Source: Vibrio amylolyticus (GTDB lineage: Bacteria > Pseudomonadota > Gammaproteobacteria > Enterobacterales > Vibrionaceae). From it: a stretch of 64,000 nt of DNA. Location: positions 248,001-312,000 of the forward strand of contig NZ_JAJHVV010000004.1 in the NCBI RefSeq assembly GCF_023145695.1, read 5' to 3'. The notes below the pieces were generated by a model. It was given only the letters and a program-made list of their open reading frames with translations. It did not search any database and was not told the DNA's origin. The translations under genes were made by a program, and so were the position numbers. The stretch's first letter is position 1. Each line of letters opens with the position of its first letter. Shown one piece after another: positions 45,398 through 54,438 of the stretch.

Positions 45398-46348
45398 ATG
45401 AATAAGAAAGAATACGATAAACTAGAATTTTCTCTCTCCTTACTCCACCCTAAATACTGGTCTATATGGCTAGGATTTGGTCTATTGGCTCTGATTGTAA
45501 ACCTTCTCCCCTACCGCTTACTGCTCTCTTTGGGGCATAAGTTGGGCCTATTAGGGATGCGCTTTGGAAAGAGCCGGGTTCACGTAGCGACACGTAATAT
45601 AGAATTAGCTTTTCCAGACAAGCCAGAAAAAGAGATTAGAGAATTAGTTAGAGAAAACTTTAAAAATACTGGAATGGCCGTAATTGAAATGGGTATTACT
45701 TGGTTTTGGCCGACTTGGCGCTTTAAGACGCTACTGGTTGATAAAAATACCGAAGCACTAAGAAAACACGATAAAGACGGAAAAGGTGTTCTGCTCTGCT
45801 GTGTTCACGCACTTAATCTAGAGATTACCGCTCGTGCTTTTGCCGTACTAGGCCAGCCAGGCTATGGGGTTTATCGCCCACATAACAATGCGGTATATAA
45901 CTTTATTCAGATTTGGGGAAGAACTCATAACGGTAATACTCTCGTCGATCGAAAAGATGTAAAACAGATGATCCGAATACTTCGTAAAGGAGCTCGCTTG
46001 TTTTACTTACCTGACCACGATTACGGTCGTAACAAATCAGTCTTCGTGCCATTCTTTGCGATTGAAGATGCCTGTACAACCACAGGGACAAGCATTCTTG
46101 CCTACACGAGTAAATGCGCTATTGTCACTGGTTCAGGATTTAAAAATGCCGATGGAAAGTATGAGATCATCGCCAATACCTCTATCGAAGAAGATTACCC
46201 TCAAAAAGATGAGAAAGCCGCCGCCGCTTATATGAACAAGTATGTAGAAGAGATTATCTTACGTGCACCTGAGCAGTGGATGTGGTTACACAAACGGTAC
46301 AAGACGATGGAAGATGAATCAGTAGAACGTGGCATTCGCTACAAATAG
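45398..46348 (+). CDS. lipid A late acyltransferase (LpxL family), copy 2
   Basis: A 316-residue paralogue of the preceding gene with all catalytic motifs intact: H137-E142 in CCVHALNLEI, GYGVYRPHNNAVYNFIQIWG, RLFYLPDHDYGRNKSVFVPF, and an identical C-terminus APEQWMWLHKRYKTMEDESV. Differences cluster in residues 70-125 and 160-200, which may reflect acyl-chain or position specificity. By position it corresponds to lpxN of V. cholerae or htrB2 of V. fischeri, but that assignment is from memory of gene order. Transcription could come from promoters within the slmA remnant. Confidence 0.9.
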   Translation: MNKKEYDKLEFSLSLLHPKYWSIWLGFGLLALIVNLLPYRLLLSLGHKLGLLGMRFGKSRVHVATRNIELAFPDKPEKEIRELVRENFKNTGMAVIEMGITWFWPTWRFKTLLVDKNTEALRKHDKDGKGVLLCCVHALNLEITARAFAVLGQPGYGVYRPHNNAVYNFIQIWGRTHNGNTLVDRKDVKQMIRILRKGARLFYLPDHDYGRNKSVFVPFFAIEDACTTTGTSILAYTSKCAIVTGSGFKNADGKYEIIANTSIEEDYPQKDEKAAAAYMNKYVEEIILRAPEQWMWLHKRYKTMEDESVERGIRYK

Positions 46349-46385
46349 CCTCCCTAGAAAGCCTGTAAATAAGCTGAACCCAATA

Positions 46386-46413
46386 AAAAAGCTGAGAATT
46401 ATCTCAGCTTTTT
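46386..46413. terminator. bidirectional terminator between lpxL copy 2 and pyrE
   Basis: A 12-bp perfect stem (AAAAAGCTGAGA with TCTCAGCTTTTT) and ATTA loop, with T-runs on both strands, separates convergent genes. Confidence 0.92.
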
Positions 46414-46452
46414 CGTTTCTCACTTGTTAATCGCTGCTATTGCAGTCTTAAC

Positions 46453-47094
46453 TTAAATTCCGTACTGTGCGCGATACGCTTTAACCGCTTCTAGGTTAGC
46501 AGCATCAGTGCCCTTCTCTTCCAAGAAAGTCACCAAATCCGTTAGGCTAACGATAGAGATAATTGCACAACCAAAGTCACGCTCAACCTCTTGAATCGCA
46601 GAAAGCTCGCCTTTACCTTTCTCTTGACGGTCAATCGCAACCAATACACCAGCTAGGTCAGCGCCGTTGGCTTTAATGATTTTCATCGATTCACGAATAG
46701 CCGTACCCGCTGTGATCACATCATCCACTAGCATGATACGACCTTCGAGTGCACTACCGACTAAGTTACCGCCTTCGCCGTGGTTTTTCGCTTCCTTACG
46801 GTTAAAGCAGTAAGGTACGTCTGTATCGTGGTGATCCGCTAGAGCAACCGCTGTGGTTGTCGCAATTGGGATACCCTTGTACGCAGGACCAAATAGCACG
46901 TCATAATCGATACCTGAATCAGCCAATGCCGCTGCATAGAAGCGACCAAGGCGTGCTAGGTCACGGCCAGTATTGAACAATCCAGCATTGAAGAAGTAAG
47001 GGCTCTTACGGCCAGACTTCAAAGTAAACTCACCAAATTTTAAAACTTCTTTCTCTAGGGCAAACTCAATAAATTCACGTTGATATGCTTTCAT
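46453..47094 (-). CDS. pyrE: orotate phosphoribosyltransferase
   Basis: A 213-residue type I phosphoribosyltransferase of UMP synthesis: [60 protein letters not shown] and the PRPP-binding loop [18 protein letters not shown]. It lies downstream of rph on the same strand but with a strong terminator between, which in enteric bacteria functions as the pyrE attenuator. Confidence 0.97.
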   Translation of the reverse strand: MKAYQREFIEFALEKEVLKFGEFTLKSGRKSPYFFNAGLFNTGRDLARLGRFYAAALADSGIDYDVLFGPAYKGIPIATTTAVALADHHDTDVPYCFNRKEAKNHGEGGNLVGSALEGRIMLVDDVITAGTAIRESMKIIKANGADLAGVLVAIDRQEKGKGELSAIQEVERDFGCAIISIVSLTDLVTFLEEKGTDAANLEAVKAYRAQYGI

Positions 47095-47190
47095 GTTTCT
47101 CTCTCATCTTTTCAAATAACGGTTTAAACAATGTCTCTCTTACCGCCTTTTTCATTACCGTTAATATTCAACGGCTCATATGAAAAAGGC

Positions 47191-47220
47191 AAAAAAATAG
47201 CCTCTATAAATAGAAGCTAT
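47191..47220 (-). terminator. intrinsic terminator/attenuator between rph and pyrE
   Basis: On the minus strand a stem ATAGCTTCTAT/ATAGAGGCTAT (one wobble) is followed by seven Ts. Its position after rph and before pyrE matches the UTP-sensitive pyrE attenuator of enteric bacteria; whether a coupled-translation leader operates here is inferred. Confidence 0.85.
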
Positions 47221-47230
47221 CTTTTAAAAA

Positions 47231-47947
47231 CTATTCTGCCAGAGCTGCTTTCTGCGCTGCGGTAATCTCGCTGATGCCTTTGCTTGCCGACTCCAATAGA
47301 GCCATTAGCTCTTCGTGGCTAAACGGTTCGCCTTCAGCAGTGCCTTGCACTTCAATCATCTTACCATCTTCGGTCATCACAACGTTCATGTCAGTGTCAG
47401 CCGCTGAGTCTTCAACATACTCTAGGTCACACAGTACGTCTTTACCTAGAAGACCAACAGAAACAGCAGAAACGTGTCCCTTCATTGGGTTCTTTTTCAG
47501 CTTACCGCTCTCAATTAGCGACTGAAATGCATCTGCCATTGCGACACTTGCGCCAGAGATAGACGCAGTACGTGTTCCACCATCGGCTTGAATAACGTCA
47601 CAATCCACAGTGATCATGATTTCGCCCATCGCTTTTAAATCGACAACTGCACGTAGGCTGCGAGCGATTAAGCGTTGAATTTCCATCGTACGGCCACCTT
47701 GCTTACCACTAGCCGCTTCACGACGAGTACGCGTATGAGTTGCACGTGGCAACATACCGTATTCAGCCGTTACCCAGCCTTTGCCTTGGCCTTTCAACCA
47801 ACGAGGAACGTTCTCTTCGATCGTTGCATTACAAAGAACTTTAGTATTACCAAACTCAACCAAAACAGAACCTTCTGCGTAAGCGGTGTAGTTACGAGTA
47901 ATTTTAATTGGGCGTACTTGGTCTGCAGCGCGATCATTTGGACGCAT
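47231..47947 (-). CDS. rph: ribonuclease PH
   Basis: A 238-residue phosphorolytic 3'-exoribonuclease that trims tRNA ends. It starts [20 protein letters not shown] at ATG 47,947; [60 protein letters not shown]-type segments and [20 protein letters not shown] are diagnostic. The frame is open 30 codons further upstream but that extension is unrelated to the family. Confidence 0.97.
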   Translation of the reverse strand: MRPNDRAADQVRPIKITRNYTAYAEGSVLVEFGNTKVLCNATIEENVPRWLKGQGKGWVTAEYGMLPRATHTRTRREAASGKQGGRTMEIQRLIARSLRAVVDLKAMGEIMITVDCDVIQADGGTRTASISGASVAMADAFQSLIESGKLKKNPMKGHVSAVSVGLLGKDVLCDLEYVEDSAADTDMNVVMTEDGKMIEVQGTAEGEPFSHEELMALLESASKGISEITAAQKAALAE

Positions 47948-48099
47948 AGGGCATCTACCTTTTATGGATGAGACGGATTGAATTGGGGCAAGATTATATA
48001 GGAAATGTCTCTTCGAGGCGAGTAGCAGATAGCGCATCCCCTTTAGTGTGCTACTATTACGCGGTTAATTTTCACCTAATATTGAGACAGGAAAATTCG

Positions 48100-48966
48100 A
48101 TGATTTATAGTATGACCGCCTACGCGCGCAAAGAAGTAAAAGGCGACTGGGGCACAGCCGTATGGGAAATCCGCAGCGTAAACCAACGTTATCTTGAGAC
48201 TTACTTTCGCATGCCAGAGCAGTTTCGTGGCCTAGAGCCTGTACTGCGTGAGCGTTTTCGTAAACGTTTAGCGCGCGGAAAAGTAGAGTGTAATTTACGC
48301 TTTGAAGCGAACCCTGCAGCAAAGGGCGATCTTTCAATCAATGAAGATCTGGCTAAGCAAGTGATCAATGCCGCGAATCAGGTAATGACGCTAACAGGCG
48401 AAGATAGCCGTTTAAACCCATTCCAAGTGATGAACTGGCCGGGTGTGATGGAAACGCCAGAGCAAGACATGAACAGCATCAACAAAGATCTGCTAGCAGG
48501 TTTTGATGAAGCGATTAAAGAGTTCATTGAAGCGCGTGCAAGCGAAGGTGCAAATATGAAAGCACTGATCGATCAACGTTTAACGGCGATCACTGAAGAA
48601 GTGGTTAAGGTTCGTGCCCGCATGCCTGAAATCTTGGTGTGGCAACGTGAGCGTCTACTGAAGAAGTTTGAAGAAGCGAACATTGAACTTGATGGTTCTC
48701 GTGTTGAGCAAGAACTTATCCTACTGGCGCAAAAATCAGATGTAGCAGAAGAGCTAGACCGTCTTGATTCACATGTAAAAGAAGCCAACGCTGTTATGAA
48801 GAAAGGTGGCGCTTGTGGCCGTAAACTGGACTTTATGATGCAAGAGTTTAACCGTGAGTCAAACACACTCGCGTCTAAATCTATCAGCACCGACATCACC
48901 GCATCAGGCGTTGAGCTTAAAGTACTTATCGAACAGATGCGTGAACAGATCCAGAATATTGAATAA
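48100..48966 (+). CDS. yicC: YicC family endoribonuclease
   Basis: A 288-residue YicC-type protein, start MIYSMTAYARKEVKGDWGTA at ATG 48,100 with AGGA 8 nt upstream. WEIRSVNQRYLETYFRMPEQ, RVEQELILLAQKSDVAEELD, and GRKLDFMMQEFNRESNTLAS are diagnostic. YicC proteins act in RNA decay, in E. coli on certain small RNAs. It is divergent from rph as in other gammaproteobacteria. Confidence 0.95.
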   Translation: MIYSMTAYARKEVKGDWGTAVWEIRSVNQRYLETYFRMPEQFRGLEPVLRERFRKRLARGKVECNLRFEANPAAKGDLSINEDLAKQVINAANQVMTLTGEDSRLNPFQVMNWPGVMETPEQDMNSINKDLLAGFDEAIKEFIEARASEGANMKALIDQRLTAITEEVVKVRARMPEILVWQRERLLKKFEEANIELDGSRVEQELILLAQKSDVAEELDRLDSHVKEANAVMKKGGACGRKLDFMMQEFNRESNTLASKSISTDITASGVELKVLIEQMREQIQNIE

Positions 48967-49006
48967 CGTCAATCTGTTCGTAAAAGAAGTTTGATAAAAA
49001 TATGAG

Positions 49007-49026
49007 AGTCCAGCACTAGCTGGACT
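49007..49026 (+). terminator. probable terminator of yicC
   Basis: AGTCCAGC pairs with GCTGGACT around ACTA, followed by TAAGTTTTAT. The T-run is interrupted, so strength is moderate. Confidence 0.65.
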
Positions 49027-49055
49027 TAAGTTTTATACCAGTTACATTACAATTT

Positions 49056-49557
49056 TTAGCATTCATCTGGAACTGAAAAGCTTGCTTCATCAATGGCTGC
49101 CTGCACCCGGCTGTAATGCAATGCATTGAACTTATCTTCGTTACTGCCTGCATATTCACTGATGTTGATATGTCGTTCAAATTCAGAGACTGAAAACTCT
49201 GGCAAAAAACTCTCTAGCCTGCTTAACAATTTTTGTCGGCAAGTTACCTTTGCTAGTGGCGTTAAATGAGCCATCGTTTTGCATAGCTTCATTCAATATC
49301 AATGCTAAGTAACGCATCACTGGGCTGGTAATTAGGTTATCTGGCGTGTGTATTGTTACCCGTTCTAATTCTTTGAAAGGCGCATATAACCAATTGCTCA
49401 TTTGTGTTGGCGAAAGGCCACAGAAATCAGGATGAGGCCGTTCATTAGCCGCCTTCATTTTTTGCTCTGCAACGATATTAAGTTCTTCTAAATACAAGTT
49501 AGGGTTCATTGCAGCAACGTTTGTACTTTTTACCGCTGCCACAAGGGCAAGGTTCAT
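49056..49557 (-). pseudogene. frameshifted gene of an uncharacterised family
   Basis: Two overlapping minus-strand frames look like one gene broken at a homopolymer. Frame 1 (49,557-49,183) has PHPDFCGLSPTQMSNWLYAP and SFNATSKGNLPTKIVKQARE, like the G-L-S-P-x-Q-M and T-A-K-G-N-L-P motifs of a family of unknown function I recall. It then ends in a short unrelated tail. Removing one T from the T6 run (A6 at 49,204-49,209 on plus) continues frame 1 into frame 2, giving REFLPEFSVSEFERHINISE and on to the stop at 49,056, about 167 residues in all. Family members I recall are longer, so it may also be truncated. It lies 73 bp downstream of hipA on the same strand. Confidence 0.6.
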
Positions 49558-49629
49558 TTCGACCTGGTTTCATGTTTTATCTACTTGTCTTCTTTATCTT
49601 AATGCTAGGTCACCTTATAAAACGTTATC

Positions 49630-50940
49630 TCAAACTAAGAGTGCCGCATTTTCTTGCTTACGTTCTGCGAGCGTTTTTTCTATCGCTAACACAGTGGTCA
49701 TACTCACCCCGTGTTGCTCAGCAAGCTGCCTAAACTGACTAATGGCATCAACGACCTCTTGAATGCATTGCTGTGCTTCCTTCCAATTAGCAAAGCCTGC
49801 ACTGGCCGAGAGCTTTTGCATCACTTTGAGTGGTGGTGCTTTTCCGTACCCTGCAAAGGCGGTGGCATGTTCATTAAAAGGGTGAGGGCTAAAGGTTACG
49901 TCGTAAAACGGAGCGAGTTGCCACCTGCCATCATCGTCTTGTAAAAAGCCCCAGTTTTTACTGTGATCGTCTTGGTTAGCTGCAAACAAGTTAAACATTG
50001 CGCGACGAAATTGAAGCTGCCCAGCAGCGGGAGACTTACAAAGTTGACGGCTGGCCTTAATCAGCTCGCTGTAATCTAAGCTAGGGCTGCGAAAATCAGC
50101 ATCCAATAGGCCGCAAGCACTGTGCATATGTAAACGCCCAGCCTTATCCTGCGCGGGCAAATAATCGAAACGCTTTAACGCAAGCCATGCTTTAGCGCCG
50201 CTACTTGCAGGTGCTTCAATTAACTGCCAAATAGGTGGCTGACATTTTGCCAACTCAGCCATTTCTAAATAGACCGCTTCACACAAACCTTCTTCGTGGC
50301 CCAATGCTAAGTTCTTCGAAGTAAACTTAACTAACCATGCTTCATCGCTAGGCTGTGCATAAGTGCGGCATTGCGTCGCATCACCAGAAGGCATATAAAT
50401 TTGCGCTTTAGGGCGAGCACCGCCGGAGCTGCCGACTGCTACCAACGTTGCTAACACTTGCTGAGTGCTACCGTCTAAATCGTCAGATAGAGCCTGGTCG
50501 AACAAGGTTTGGGCTTCTAGCCCAAGTGTTTCCAAATCAATATCTGAACGTTGTTCGAGTGAGAATTCGGATACAGGCGTAAAAGACAATGCCCCCATTC
50601 CTTGCTGACCAACAAACGCCAGTCTATCCATTGCCGTTACTTGTGCAGGTAAAATACCTTGTTGGCGAAACACACGATCTTGCAACAACAAACCCCAACC
50701 ATCTGGAAGGCTGTCTCCAAAAACGCCGTGTATACCTTGGTGAGGCTCTTTTGGTGCTTGCTGTAATCGCACATCGCCTTGAAGAGTAAAAGGGGATAGA
50801 TTGCCAAATCTGCTTAGATAACTTTCATCATACTGAAAGAAAACACCTTGGCGGTTTTGCGCTAATATACCTGCCGATACAGTTTCGCCCGTTGTGAGAG
50901 TGCGCTCCACATTCAGCTTTTGGATAGATTTAAAGCTCAT
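49630..50940 (-). CDS. hipA: HipA-family serine/threonine kinase toxin
   Basis: A 436-residue HipA-like protein: N-terminal HipA_N domain (about 5-120, ending FVGQQGMGALSFTP), the P-loop-like GSSGGARPKAQI (170-181), K205 in WLVKF, the catalytic ANQDDHSKNWGF (321-332) and D347 in PFYDVTFSP. In E. coli, HipA phosphorylates glutamyl-tRNA synthetase and causes persistence; targets differ among relatives. Its start overlaps the hipB-like gene by 11 bp, the usual antitoxin-toxin coupling. A sequence-based target assignment is not possible. Confidence 0.9.
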   Translation of the reverse strand: MSFKSIQKLNVERTLTTGETVSAGILAQNRQGVFFQYDESYLSRFGNLSPFTLQGDVRLQQAPKEPHQGIHGVFGDSLPDGWGLLLQDRVFRQQGILPAQVTAMDRLAFVGQQGMGALSFTPVSEFSLEQRSDIDLETLGLEAQTLFDQALSDDLDGSTQQVLATLVAVGSSGGARPKAQIYMPSGDATQCRTYAQPSDEAWLVKFTSKNLALGHEEGLCEAVYLEMAELAKCQPPIWQLIEAPASSGAKAWLALKRFDYLPAQDKAGRLHMHSACGLLDADFRSPSLDYSELIKASRQLCKSPAAGQLQFRRAMFNLFAANQDDHSKNWGFLQDDDGRWQLAPFYDVTFSPHPFNEHATAFAGYGKAPPLKVMQKLSASAGFANWKEAQQCIQEVVDAISQFRQLAEQHGVSMTTVLAIEKTLAERKQENAALLV

Positions 50941-51220
50941 CTTTTAGTACCTCTTCTATACTGGTCGGTAAAGCGGTACGGTCAGCCGTGGTTTGTGTCA
51001 ATTGATAAAGCCTGTCTAGTGAATCCAGCGACTGCCACAAAAGCAGCAGCTGACGAAATGAAATTTGCCCGGTGAGTTCAAACTTTTTTATGGTCGAAGC
51101 AGGTACACAACTACGCAGTGCCAGTGCCTCTCGCGATAGCTTCGCTTGTTTACGCAAACCCCGCAGATGAGTAGCAAAAGCTTGGCTTACGTCGGTATCA
51201 TCTAAAAGTGAAAAGTTCAT
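50930..51220 (-). CDS. hipB: HipB-like XRE antitoxin
   Basis: A 96-residue helix-turn-helix protein: LRGLRKQAKLSREALALRSC then VPASTIKKFELTGQISFRQL, a classic XRE HTH, and a C-terminal tail. ATG at 51,220 is preceded by GAGG 7 nt away; a longer start nine codons upstream would run into the operator region. It should neutralise HipA and repress the pair through the two dyads just upstream. Confidence 0.88.
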   Translation of the reverse strand: MNFSLLDDTDVSQAFATHLRGLRKQAKLSREALALRSCVPASTIKKFELTGQISFRQLLLLWQSLDSLDRLYQLTQTTADRTALPTSIEEVLKDEL

Positions 51221-51231
51221 ACGCAACCTCA

Positions 51232-51292
51232 ATGGATACAATAACATCCATTATAGCGTTATTTTCTAATTTATGGACACAATAACATCCAT
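51232..51292 (-). promoter_or_regulatory. paired hipB operators and -10 box
   Basis: Two near-identical 20-bp dyads, ATGGATACAATAACATCCAT (51,232-51,251; perfect 6-bp arms, 8-bp spacer) and ATGGACACAATAACATCCAT (51,273-51,292; one arm mismatch), are 41 bp apart, about four helical turns. A minus-strand TATAAT (51,255-51,250) overlaps the proximal dyad. This is the layout expected for cooperative HipB autorepression; E. coli HipB also uses GGA/TCC-type dyads with an 8-bp spacer. Confidence 0.8.
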
Positions 51293-51331
51293 ATGAAAGT
51301 GAATGGTCACACCTAGCAAGCCAAATACAAC

Positions 51332-51359
51332 AAAGCCAGAGCATGATGCTCTGGCTTTT
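51332..51359 (-). terminator. terminator of the permease gene
   Basis: A 12-bp perfect stem (AAAGCCAGAGCA with TGCTCTGGCTTT) with a 3-nt loop lies 35 bp after the permease stop. It has T-rich flanks on both strands and separates the permease from the hipBA operator region. Confidence 0.85.
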
Positions 51360-51393
51360 CTATATATTCATTATGCTCTTAAAGCAAAAGCAA

Positions 51394-52764
51394 TTAAAGC
51401 AGAACCAAATAAGTCATGAACAGCACACACAGCGCATAAATCACTGGGTGAACTTGCTTGCCTTTACCTGCAACAACCATGGTAAAGGCGTAGCTGATAA
51501 AGCCCATCGCCATGCCATTTGCCGGGGAGAAGCTCAGTACGGTAAACATGATGGTAAAGAAGGCAGCGATGCGCGACTCTTTCTTTTCCCAGTTAATTTG
51601 TCCAAGACGACCAATCATGTAGATACCTACTACTACCATCGCTGGCGCAACCATGGCAGCAGAGAAGATAGAGAACAGTGGGTATAGGAATAACGAAATC
51701 AGGAACAAGCCAGCAACCATTACCGCCGCAAGACCAGTTTTAGCCCCTTGAGAAGAAGCAATGCCAGACTCAGAGAAGGCCGTAATAGAAGTCGTACCTA
51801 ATACAGAACCAATCACCGTGCCGCCAGCATCCGCCACTAGTGCAGAACGTGCATTTGGTACTTTACCGTCTTTATCGATGATACCCGCATCGCGACCAAC
51901 ACCGACAATAGTACTTAAGCCATCAAAGAAATCGACAATCAAGAAAATGATAACGATAAACAAAAGATCAAACATCTTCTCAGCGGTAAAGCCCGAGAAG
52001 TTAAAGATAGCACCAAAGCTACCTTCCATACTTGGTGGCATCGTTACGAACTGATCAGGAATAGGCGCGTGGTTCGTACCCAAAAAGATATCCGCAATGA
52101 TCGTTAAGACGATTGCCGAGATAAACGAGATGAACGTGGCCAGTTTGATATCGCGAACCATGCAGCCTAGTGCAATGAAGATACTCACGAAAGCGATCAG
52201 CACTTGTGGATCAGTAATATCCCCCATACCCACTAACACAAATGGGTTTGAAACGATAATACCTGCGTTTTTTAGGCCTAAGAAAGCAATGAATAAGCCT
52301 AAAGAAACTGTAATAGCGAGCTTCAAGTCTTCAGGAATCGACTCAATCATGGCTTTACGCAAGTTGGTCATCGACAGAATCAGATACAGCACACCTGACA
52401 GGAAAATACCGAATAGAGCCTCGTGCCACACTAACGCAACAGAGCCACTAAATAGTAATCCTTTAAAGAAGCCATTCATGCTCATGCCCGGCGCTAACAT
52501 CACAGGGTAGTTACCAAAAATGCCCATGATTAACGTAGCAATCGCTGCAGCCAAAGCGGTAGCCGTAAAGATTGCACCGCGATCCATGCCTGGAATGTCA
52601 CCTAAAATGGCGGGGTTTACCGCCAAAATGTAGCTCATCGCAAGGAAGGTAATGAAGCCCGCGTACAGCTCGGTACCAATGGTGGATTTTCTTTCGGTAA
52701 TTTTGAAGGTAGATTCAAGAATAGAATCAGACGCTCTTTTCTTGATTGCAGTATCGACGCTCAC
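51394..52764 (-). CDS. NCS2-family purine permease (AzgA/AdeP type)
   Basis: A 456-residue transporter with about 13 membrane segments. ELYAGFITFLAMSYILAVNP, YPVMLAPGMSMNGFFKGLLF, and IVDFFDGLSTIVGVGRDAGI, then VIGSVLGTTSITAFSESGIA are characteristic of the AzgA-like purine:proton symporters (adenine, or guanine/hypoxanthine). A PurR-like operator far upstream supports a purine role. Which base is transported is not decidable here. Confidence 0.9.
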   Translation of the reverse strand: MSVDTAIKKRASDSILESTFKITERKSTIGTELYAGFITFLAMSYILAVNPAILGDIPGMDRGAIFTATALAAAIATLIMGIFGNYPVMLAPGMSMNGFFKGLLFSGSVALVWHEALFGIFLSGVLYLILSMTNLRKAMIESIPEDLKLAITVSLGLFIAFLGLKNAGIIVSNPFVLVGMGDITDPQVLIAFVSIFIALGCMVRDIKLATFISFISAIVLTIIADIFLGTNHAPIPDQFVTMPPSMEGSFGAIFNFSGFTAEKMFDLLFIVIIFLIVDFFDGLSTIVGVGRDAGIIDKDGKVPNARSALVADAGGTVIGSVLGTTSITAFSESGIASSQGAKTGLAAVMVAGLFLISLFLYPLFSIFSAAMVAPAMVVVGIYMIGRLGQINWEKKESRIAAFFTIMFTVLSFSPANGMAMGFISYAFTMVVAGKGKQVHPVIYALCVLFMTYLVLL

Positions 52765-53015
52765 AGTGAGACCTTATTCAGTTAGTATAAATCGGTGGGA
52801 TTATCACGCTGAATATGGTTAAACGCTCAATACAAGCAACCAAAGGAGAACTGTAGCAGCTGAGTTAGGCTCAGCGGTAGAGACGTTTAGACCAAATTAC
52901 TAAACATATACAGTGCGATAAAACTTTGGCGCGAATTCTAATTCCTTACATGAATAATTCAATGATTTTCGACATTATTTTGAACAAAAATTACGCCGTA
53001 AAATCAAGTTGTTGA

Positions 53016-53034
53016 ATTATAAGCAAACGTTTGC
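53016..53034 (-). promoter_or_regulatory. PurR-like operator overlapping a promoter
   Basis: GCAAACGTTTGC (53,023-53,034) is the perfect 12-bp core of the PurR box consensus. On the minus strand it is followed directly by TATAAT (53,021-53,016), a good -10 for the permease, so repressor binding would block polymerase. The leader to the permease start would be about 245 nt. In the rest of the 556-bp gap 52,765-53,320 I see no gene. Confidence 0.75.
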
Positions 53035-53284
53035 CACCCTAACAGTGTGATTTAGTGAGCGTTGATTGACAGAAAGCATCAATTCACCACAACAATACGA
53101 CAAATTGAGTGATTGATTTACATCGCACTGCCCCACTTGTCGAAATCAGAATAACTGTGCTATTCTTCGCCTCCATTTTTCTGGTCTAAAAACCATCAAA
53201 ACTTGCAGGTTCGCTAACTATTTAGTGCCTCGTTCGATGACGTGAATTTAGGCCAGTGCTATCTTTAATTGAAGACGAATATAA

Positions 53285-53944
<660 letters not shown>

Positions 53945-54012
53945 TCCTGTAAACAGGCTGAAACTGCAAGATAAACACTAAGATCCTTTAGGATCAATTC
54001 TATTTAATTGCT

Positions 54013-54044
54013 AGAAAGTATCACACTAAGCTTGTATACTTTCT
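54013..54044. repeat. inverted repeat upstream of rpoZ
   Basis: AGAAAGTAT (54,013-54,021) and ATACTTTCT (54,036-54,044) flank 14 nt. A TATACT hexamer (54,035-54,040) overlaps the right arm and could be a -10, so the dyad may be an operator as well as an RNA hairpin. Confidence 0.5.
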
Positions 54045-54081
54045 CGTCACATAAAATTTTAGTTAACTAATTGGAGTCCTC

Positions 54082-54354
54082 ATGGCACGCGTAACTGTTC
54101 AAGATGCTGTTGAAAAAGTAGGCAATCGTTTCGACCTAGTTCTTATTTCGGCACGCCGCGCTCGTCAAATGCAGACTGGTGGTAAAGATTCACTAGTGCC
54201 TGAAGAGAATGATAAGCCAACGGTTATCGCTCTACGCGAAATCGAAGAAGGACTTATTACTAAAGATGTTCTAGACGCACGTGAGCGCCAAGAACAGCAA
54301 GAGCAAGAAGCAGCAGAACTAGCAGCAGTAAGTAGCATCGCTCACACTCGCTAA
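54082..54354 (+). CDS. rpoZ: RNA polymerase omega subunit
   Basis: A 90-residue protein starting [20 protein letters not shown], with [20 protein letters not shown] and [13 protein letters not shown], the omega hallmark. It assists folding of beta' and forms one ppGpp-binding site, fitting its linkage to spoT. Confidence 0.98.
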   Translation: MARVTVQDAVEKVGNRFDLVLISARRARQMQTGGKDSLVPEENDKPTVIALREIEEGLITKDVLDARERQEQQEQEAAELAAVSSIAHTR

Positions 54355-54438
54355 CCAGTTCTCAAGGGATTAGTTCGCAAGGAAGATCTTTGCAAAGTAA
54401 GTTGCTTATACGATTAAACAACCTGCCGGGCCTATAAT

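Noticed and set aside
47948-48037. Upstream extension of rph
   Set aside because: The 30 extra codons are unrelated to the RNase PH family, whose start [13 protein letters not shown] lies exactly at ATG 47,947.
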